Below are positions 57,064 through 64,000 of a stretch of DNA of 64,000 nucleotides, one piece after another. Below the pieces are notes generated by a model, which ran no database searches, was not told the origin of the DNA, and was given only the letters and a program-made list of their open reading frames with translations. A program made the translations under genes and the position numbers. Location of the stretch: the NCBI GenBank assembly GCA_036937835.1, contig CM072863.1, positions 12,388,001 through 12,452,000 on the forward strand. The letters run 5' to 3'. The stretch's first letter is position 1. Every line of letters starts with the position of its first letter. This DNA comes from Pampus argenteus (taxonomy: Eukaryota; Chordata; Actinopteri; Scombriformes; Stromateidae).

Positions 57064-57929
57064 CTAGGGAAACAGGACACGGACATGCCTTTATTAGTAA
57101 ACTGCTTTCCTTATAACAAGCAACTAAACATTTGAAATAAAAAATAGGTATGTCAACAGATATATCAACATATACTGCAGATAATAGCTCTATGAAGCAA
57201 CTGAACAGCTTGCCCAACATCAAAAACCAAGTGTCTCTGTATGTGTGCTTAAATTCGCTGTGCAGGAGATCACAAGCCCACCACTTTCTCCACCACTTGC
57301 TGCTCTCAAAGCTGATTCATAGCTGGGACTCCATCTGCACAGAGAGAGAGTAAATGCCAGGCAATTGTTTTCACAACTGCCAGCCAAATGGGGGAATGGC
57401 TCAGGAGGAATTCCGACTCTCCTGAGTGTAGTAAACCCCCTCTCCTTTCTTCCCTGCCTTACAGCTCGCCTGCCTCCACCCCCCAAAACGGAGCTTCTGT
57501 CGTAAACAAGCCAGCGTCGTCTTGCAAACTGTACTCAGCCCTGTGCGTGTTTGCTGTGTAGTGCAGTGTGAGCCTGTCTCTGTCCCTCTCGGCACACTGC
57601 CCTCCCAGTCTGAAAATAGAGGGGCAGAGGAGAAAGGCCTAAAGTTAAAAATGTAGGTGAACGTGGGCATCTGTGGGGGAAAAAAAAAACTGGGTAGAAT
57701 GACACTGCAATCTGGCTGAGGGGCGACTTAACAGGAAGAAGTCTGAGGAATCCTCACCAAATTGTAGGATTTTTCTCTTGACTAAGCATGCTCACACCAG
57801 TATGTGTGTGGGTGTGCATGCATGCAACCTTGAGTGTGCACTCAAGCAGTCAGGCTAGGAATAAATACAGACTTGACAGCACTCAATAGGTCAAATCCAA
57901 AATTTTTAAAGATAGTATTTGTGTGCAAT

Positions 57930-59310
57930 GTGGAAATGTATCCGACACTTTTATCCAACGTGACGTACATCTGAGTGTTCATACAACACAAGCAAGGATC
58001 TAGTTAGTTAACAGAAGTGGCATAAAGCTAAGTTCGAGTCCAATAGGACGTTGGTACCAACAGACATTTCTTTCTTTTTTTTTTTCTCCTCCCCCCCGGT
58101 CCATCAGGTTTGGACGTTCGGAAGAGCTAGGTCTTTAACTGTTTCTTAAATATCGAGAGAGAAGGATTAGATGGAGTTTGGAAACTCGTTCCACCATGGG
58201 AGAACTACAACTTTCGGTAGTAGTACCAGGCGCCTTGCATTGGCAGTGCGTAGTGAGCTGGGGGGAGGGTAGACCTCAATAAGGAAGTTCAGGTATACCA
58301 GAGCGATTTCATTGCCGTTTGATGCTGTGTGAGCATCAAGCTTTAGAATTTGATGCAGGCAGCAACTGGGAGCCAGTGAAGGGATGTGAACAGTAAAGCG
58401 ACATGCAGTTTTGGGCTGGCTGAAGAACAGACATGCTGCCATGTTATGTATCATTTGCAGAGGTTTGAACATGCATGCGGGGGAGACCTGTCATTAAGAA
58501 GGTGCAGAAGCCAATGTATATTACGAGAGCCTGTACTAGGAGTTATACAGCATGCTCAGACAAGTAGGGTCTAATCTTCCTGATGGCAAAACGTCACGAC
58601 CGAGCAACAGGGGCCACATGAATCTTAAATGTCATAGCACCCAAATTGCAGGGGAGACTTTTTGGGCTTGAGTTGGGTTGGGTTGAAACTGGATATTGAT
58701 TTGTTGCTGTATAGAGGTACTGGTTGGGATGATGAGGAGCTCAGTATTATAAAGGATAAGTTGAAGGCGGCGTTCTTAAATCCATGCTGAGATATTGGCA
58801 AGATATGACGAGATCCGTGCCAATACTATGAGGTCTTCTGACGGGTATGATAGGAAGAGTTGGATATCATCATCATAGCAATGGTATGAGAGGGAGTGGA
58901 TGATTGGACCAAGTGAAATGCTGTATATTGAGATGAGAAGGGGACTGAGCACTGACCCTTGAGGAACCCTAAAACAGTGGCTCTCAACCTTTATTTAGTC
59001 CCCTAAATTGATACTCATTAGGTCACAGACCCCCTTTTGATAAGATTTTGCTTCTGGTACATCCACTTGAAAAGATTTGGTTGTTAGATATGTTTAAATT
59101 CTTTTCTCTAACTACAGAGGAAGTGAAACCTATGATCAGAATTGTCCCAAATCCCTGGTTGAAAGCCACTTCTAAAAGATGTCCTCAAGTGGTAGGACAT
59201 GAACCACCGGAGGGAAGATCCTGAGATACTAAACTCAGTGAGTGTGGAGAGGTGGATTTGGTGGTTAACAGTGTCGGTGGTTAACAGTGTCGAAGGCAAG
59301 GTTGTTGTTC
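57930..59310 (-). pseudogene. Decayed L2-type LINE reverse transcriptase with intact-looking 3' tail
   Basis: On the minus strand the pieces appear in order: AFDTVNH with HLSTLTEFSISGSSLRWF; then VPQGSVLSPLLISIY and SYHCYDDDIQLFLSYPSEDL; then LQMIHNMAACLFFSQPK, SLRTANARRLVL and WWNEFPNS. The element ends with GTTGGATAAAAGTGTCGGAT, the usual teleost L2 tail with changes. The polymerase box reads YDDD instead of YADD, a 16-bp direct duplication near 59268-59300 breaks the frame, and an unrelated block is inserted at about 58972-59112. The 5' part is missing. A non-functional relic, different from the LINE at 34.7 kb. Confidence 0.85.
58972..59112 (+). mobile_element. Short element nested in the decayed LINE
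   Basis: About 140 bp beginning CAGTGGCTCTCAACCTTTAT and continuing GTCACAGACCCCCTTTTGAT. It resembles the ends of common nonautonomous hAT elements (CAGTGGTTCTCAAC...). It separates the two halves of the LINE coding region just before the VPQGSVL motif. The exact right end is uncertain. Confidence 0.5.
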
Positions 59311-62300
59311 TTATTATTATTATAAATTTAGTCTGTCGTTTTCCAAAGGGTTTTCGGTATTTTAAGTGATTTTCATCTATTGGTACAGTTCACATGTAAT
59401 ATTTGAAATCTAAAATTTAGTTAATCAGCAAGTCCAAAAGGTGGTGCATATTTAAATAATTTCATGGGCCTCAGCTGTCAATAGCAGGATTCCTAAATCA
59501 GACAAACTACTTTGGCAGCAGTTTGTTAGAAGCAGTTTGTGGTTGTCCCTTTCAATTGATCTTTCACAGCAGGGGTTAGCTAGTACTCAGCAGCCAATTC
59601 AATATCTGCTATCAGTGTAAACAGGCAGAGCCAGATGATGAAGGCATTTTTCATACATCCAAACAGAATTCTGAAAAGGTAAAAAAGGAAAAGACCAAAT
59701 CCAGTTAGGGGAGATCATTAATAGGGTGAAACTTTTGCCTGTTAAATCCTCTCATCTTAAACTTTCTTCTGTTATAAGTTTTGGCGCAGTAAAATTTTTA
59801 AATACAGATGGCAAAAATGCTAATTATTGTGCAGGAGTGGTTTGAGATTATCATATTGATACGTTATACTAAGTGTGAATACGGCACCTTGTCACAGACA
59901 TTTCTCTCTTTTAATGAGAAGAACCCAACAAACCTATTACAGCTACCCATCAATCCCTTTGACACTTAAAAGCTTGTTCACAGGTTAGAAGTCTTGATGA
60001 AAATACCAAAGGCTTTGAGGTAACTCCTAACCTCTGCACTCATGAGCACACAGATCAGCAACAGGTGGGAAAACGGCATCAGCATCTCCACCCTGTTACT
60101 GAAATAAAGGTGACTCATTGGCAGATAATGGCAGTAACTTTCTCAGCAGCCTACTGGCAGCCAAGATAAATACAAGATAAATTAGATTTTGAATATTGAT
60201 CTTTATACCTACATGTTTGAATATTGAATATTGGCAATGTCACTCAAAAGGGCCCAAATACATTGTTAACATACACCTTTAAATCTAGAATGTGAATGTT
60301 AGTGATCACAGTTCAGTCTGTATCACATGATTAAAACAAAAAATGCAGAGCTTTCTAGTTTTAAATATTCCACACTCACATTACAGGGAGTGATCCATAA
60401 AAAGCTGACATTTCAGGAACAATCACTAATCTTAACCCATCATCCTGCAATGAAGGATCACTGGCATCACTTGCTTGTCCACAACATTTACACACATGTA
60501 TAAATGATTTTATTATATAAAATATATAAAATAGGACATGAATGAGGATTGTATTTTTTCAACGTTCCTTTGATGCAGAGTTGAAAAAGATGGATATAAT
60601 CTTCATAAAGATTATTGCAGAGCTGTTGTACTGGATGACAGTAGATTTAGATTTACCCAGTATATGGCAGCTCAGTGTAAACGCTCAGTCTGTAAAAGTT
60701 AAGTTAGTGACACAGAACGCTTGGTATGAACACGGTAGCAAGGAGGAGAAAGCAGGCAGACCCGTCTGGTGGCCGTTGGAGGTGAGCTGGCAGAGGCAAG
60801 AGTTGATGCTGATCTGCCTGCTACACGGAGATGCATGCTATTTGACCCTCAACGCTAATGATCCAGCTGCTACATAATCTGCAAGGCCAAGTCAGTGTCT
60901 TAATTAGAGAACCTTGGGCTGTGGCAGGAATGATGAAGCGCAACACAGCCAGGCAGGAAGGCGGCCCCCCTGCTGCCTTCATTACCCTACCAGGCTGCAG
61001 GACAGTCAAGCAGGAACAAGTCCCAGCCTGCTGCCGTGTCAGGAGGGCTGTGAGTTTGTTCACCAACGGGTCTGGGGGAAGGCAGAGTACAGAGGAGGCA
61101 GGAAAGATGAGAAGAAAAGCCAGGGGAGATGGAGCAGTAGGGGAGGGTGTGAAGGGCACAATGATGCTGGCATCAGGCCTGGGAGAGCACAGTGGTAACA
61201 GTGTCTGCGTCGAAAGGGGCCGCAAGTTCAGGCAATATGATTACGAGCCCAAAGGGAGCCGTTCTGTGATCCCACACACGCACAAAGCTGCTTTGATCTG
61301 GCTGTAGGAAAATGGGGTTCCGTCACTGTCGCTTAAAAAAAATAAAAAATAAAAAAAATAGAGAGAAAAAAGGAAACTTCTTCTCTCCCAACTTTAATTT
61401 GTTTTTGTTTTTTTAGAATAGAGCGCTGAGAGCATTTAGGGAGCTGAGAGGAAGACATGGACGGTCAAATTCATTCACTATTCAACACTCAAAGTTTCTT
61501 TATCCTCTAAGGATTAATGGCACTTTTAATTCTGAAATTGAAAGCCTTTTTGAAACATGTTAATTTAAGTTCTTGACAGGATTTATCAACATTTCTGCTA
61601 CCAACAGAGCACTGACAGCAAATCAGTGACTGTGTTTTGTGTCTCAGCTACTAAGTCAGAAGTGGCTCAATCAAACTGACAGCATATTATACATGTGCCA
61701 GGCCTTCTTGTATTCAAGAATTCTCAATGATGCAAAAAGATAAGTATCAACCAGGGATTACACAACACAACATTGCAGTGTATGTCAACCTTGTCGTGTT
61801 AGGCAAGTTGGAGATGTCAGCAACTGCGTCACAAAATTAGTGCTGTTCCCCATCTCAACTATTGCACAATTGATGTTCATTGCAAGCACTTAAACATTTG
61901 AGTACCTCTGACAATACACTACCTAGGATTTAATTAATTTTCAAGTTATATTGTTACAATGAATGGCACTTACTGTTTTCAATATATTATACACATAGAC
62001 TTTAGACCACAATTAGCAAAGCGTGTGAGAGTGAGAACGTAAGCACCATGCCTAGGAGGAAAATTAAATTGTCCAAAAGTGTGTGCCATTATCCCCAGTT
62101 GAACAATAATCCCAGCTCTCTCTATAAGGGAAGCCCTTTTCTACATCACCTTTGATTCAAGCCCTTTTGCTTCAGAAGTGGTCAGACAAACATCATACAA
62201 ACCGGTTTAATTTTATAGTGTACACTTTTCATGCAAAGGTTTAAAGTAATCACGGGGGTTTTTGGTCTGATTGAACAACGTTTCACTGGTGTGCTGCTGC

Positions 62301-62489
62301 AAACAAAAAACAAAACAAAAAGGCTTTTAAAGCTGTTGGGGACAGAGTTGGGCGATACTTATTTTATTTTATTATCTTTTAATATAATCATATCATATGA
62401 CAAAATGTTCATATGAAAACATTATTGTTATATTATAAATATAGTTATAGTCAATCAAATTGATCACATTGTTCTTTACTACTTGGACA

Positions 62490-62760
62490 TATTTTTTAAA
62501 TTCCAGGATTTTGCAACCAACTGTATTTTCAATGTTACATTTTATCTATGTCTGCAAATGTTTTGTCTGATTAACAATTCAAAAGATATTCAATTTACTA
62601 TCATGTGTGACACAGAAAAGCCTCAAATCCTCACATTTGAGAAGATGCAACCAATGTGTGACTAATATGATTATTATGATCAAAGTATTTGCTGATCAAT
62701 TGTATGTTACTGGACTAATCAGTTGATTGACTAATAGTTGCAGCCATAAACAACTGTGAC
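62490..62760 (+). repeat. Dispersed AT-rich teleost repeat, another copy
   Basis: TTCAATTTACTATCATGTGT, CTCACATTTGAGAAGATGCA, then AATCAGTTGATTGACTAATA and GTTGCAGCC. These are the later blocks of the same family as at 20240-20605. Confidence 0.6.
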
Positions 62761-64000
62761 TAAATAGTATTGTAAATATACAGCAGAATGCAGTACATCC
62801 ACAAGATCTGTCTGTCTCTTTTTTGGCTAACAACAACAGCTAGTGTTACCGTTTCTTGCCGTGTCCACTTCGCTGTAAATTCTACGTTACTGCCAGTGAG
62901 CTTATTGTATGTATAGCACATTTCAACAAAGCAATTCAAAGTGCTTTTGATGTATGCGCTGCAAATACATAGTTCTCCTTAGCAAGGTTGTGCCATGTTT
63001 GAATCTTGACAAAATTTTAAATGTTTAATTTTTATAGGAGCATGTACACAGCATTGAGCAATACCACAGCACTAGCCAAAGCTTGTTTGCAAGACCTGTC
63101 CCGACAGAACTATACTTTATGATACTGCTGAGATTTTTCTAAGGAATAGAGTGGGATATTCTAATTGCTTTTTTCTGCATGCTATAGTACAGTATGAGAA
63201 TTACCTTGCAAAGAACCTGACACCTACTGAGATAGGTAATCTATCTTAGCAAACATGCTGAAATTTGCTTTTATTAAAATTGTTATAGTGGTTGATTTAT
63301 TTAAAAAATGCTGATGTCTTGTGTTCTGTTCTGAAACTCGACAAAAAAAAAAAAAAAAAGCAAAACAGACACTAGAATCACTAGATTATGTTTTAAGGAT
63401 AACCGTTACAAACAGTATCCTGCTTTAATATTTAATATTAATAATGGTGTTAGAAATTCCCCTACAATGCCTAATTTTTTCAAACATGAAAAACAACAAT
63501 TAAATGATCTGTGGTTATTGCAAGACAAGATGGTTGCAAGATTTAAGATAACTACCCACGAAACATAAAATTAGAAAACCTAAAACCTATTAGTACCGCC
63601 TCTCTAGTCAAATGTGGCCTTCCCCTTATGAATGAAACTAACGCCCTCTCTTTCTCTCTAACTTTGAGTAAAAAACATTCTGCAACACAAAGAGAACTAC
63701 TGACTGAAGCAGAAGTAGAGGACACACACTAAAAAGGAAGTAAAATGGAAAAGTAAATAAAACTGGTTTTACTGTTTAAATTACAGCCCCGGTCCTCTCA
63801 GTGAAGAGAAAAAAACACATGAACAAAAATCTGGTTGCAGCACATTCCCAGTGGGGAGCAGCATTTAAAGACATGACATGACACCCCACAGGAAATGTTA
63901 GTCAAGGATAAATAGCCTAACCAATTCAGACAGCATGCACACTTAATGTTTTCATCTGCCACTTCTGTTTTATAAAGTACGGTCAATAAACGTGACTGAA

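Larger units (their letters stand above)
57064..64000. other. foxj3 5' intron or 5' flank; no further host gene seen
   Basis: The acceptor at 57063 implies intronic sequence to the right for foxj3, with its first exon either here unrecognised or beyond the window. The region holds a decayed LINE (57.93-59.31 kb), a dispersed repeat (62.49-62.76 kb) and A-rich simple repeats (61.33-61.37, 63.34-63.36 kb). A G/C-richer tract at 60.86-61.25 kb is open in several frames but resembles no family. Confidence 0.6.

Noticed and set aside
1..64000. CRISPR arrays, bacterial operons, prophage or viral genes
   Set aside because: None present; the window is ordinary vertebrate chromosomal DNA with spliced genes and transposable elements.

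Overview
The window is chromosomal DNA from a ray-finned fish, most likely a teleost. It has low coding density, long introns, orthologues of vertebrate PRDM2 and FOXJ3, and typical teleost repeats: L2/CR1-type LINEs with (TTTGA)n or TCTGCTAAATG-type tails, a Tc1-like transposase relic and a tRNA-type SINE. All calls come from reading exons, splice sites and motifs by eye; no search was run.

Three genes lie in tandem on the minus strand. At the left edge (1-2543, untranslated exon up to about 3980) are the first four coding exons of prdm2. They encode the N-terminus and PR/SET domain, and the rest of the gene lies beyond the left edge. At 7957-11552 is a three-exon gene for a predicted type I membrane protein of 853 residues. 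It has a signal peptide, a huge Glu/Ala/Val/Pro-rich ectodomain of nested tandem repeats, one transmembrane helix and a tiny basic tail. It lies immediately upstream of prdm2 in the same orientation, the position podoplanin (PDPN) holds in mammals, so it is a candidate podoplanin-locus gene, though sequence identity to podoplanin is not evident. At 12.3-57.1 kb is essentially the whole foxj3 coding region: 11 coding exons, 627 residues, a probable 4.5-kb 3'UTR and an untranslated leader. The 24-kb second intron and the region right of 57.1 kb hold no other recognisable host gene.

Transposable elements sit in the introns and flanks. A LINE with a 571-codon reverse-transcriptase reading frame is at about 34.67-37.05 kb, antisense to foxj3. 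A decayed LINE with a nested insertion is at 57.9-59.3 kb, a Tc1 relic at 1.8-2.2 kb, a SINE at 18.4-18.6 kb, and several copies of a dispersed AT-rich repeat are present.

The most unusual object is the acidic-repeat membrane protein. Its single big exon carries a 570-bp tandem duplication about 98% identical between copies. It also contains what appears to be a fragment of a teleost LINE 3' tail read in frame, which supplies three of the four cysteines of the protein's only cysteine cluster. prdm2 (histone methyltransferase family) and foxj3 (forkhead factor) are both nuclear regulators, but the window shows no operon-like or pathway link among the three genes.
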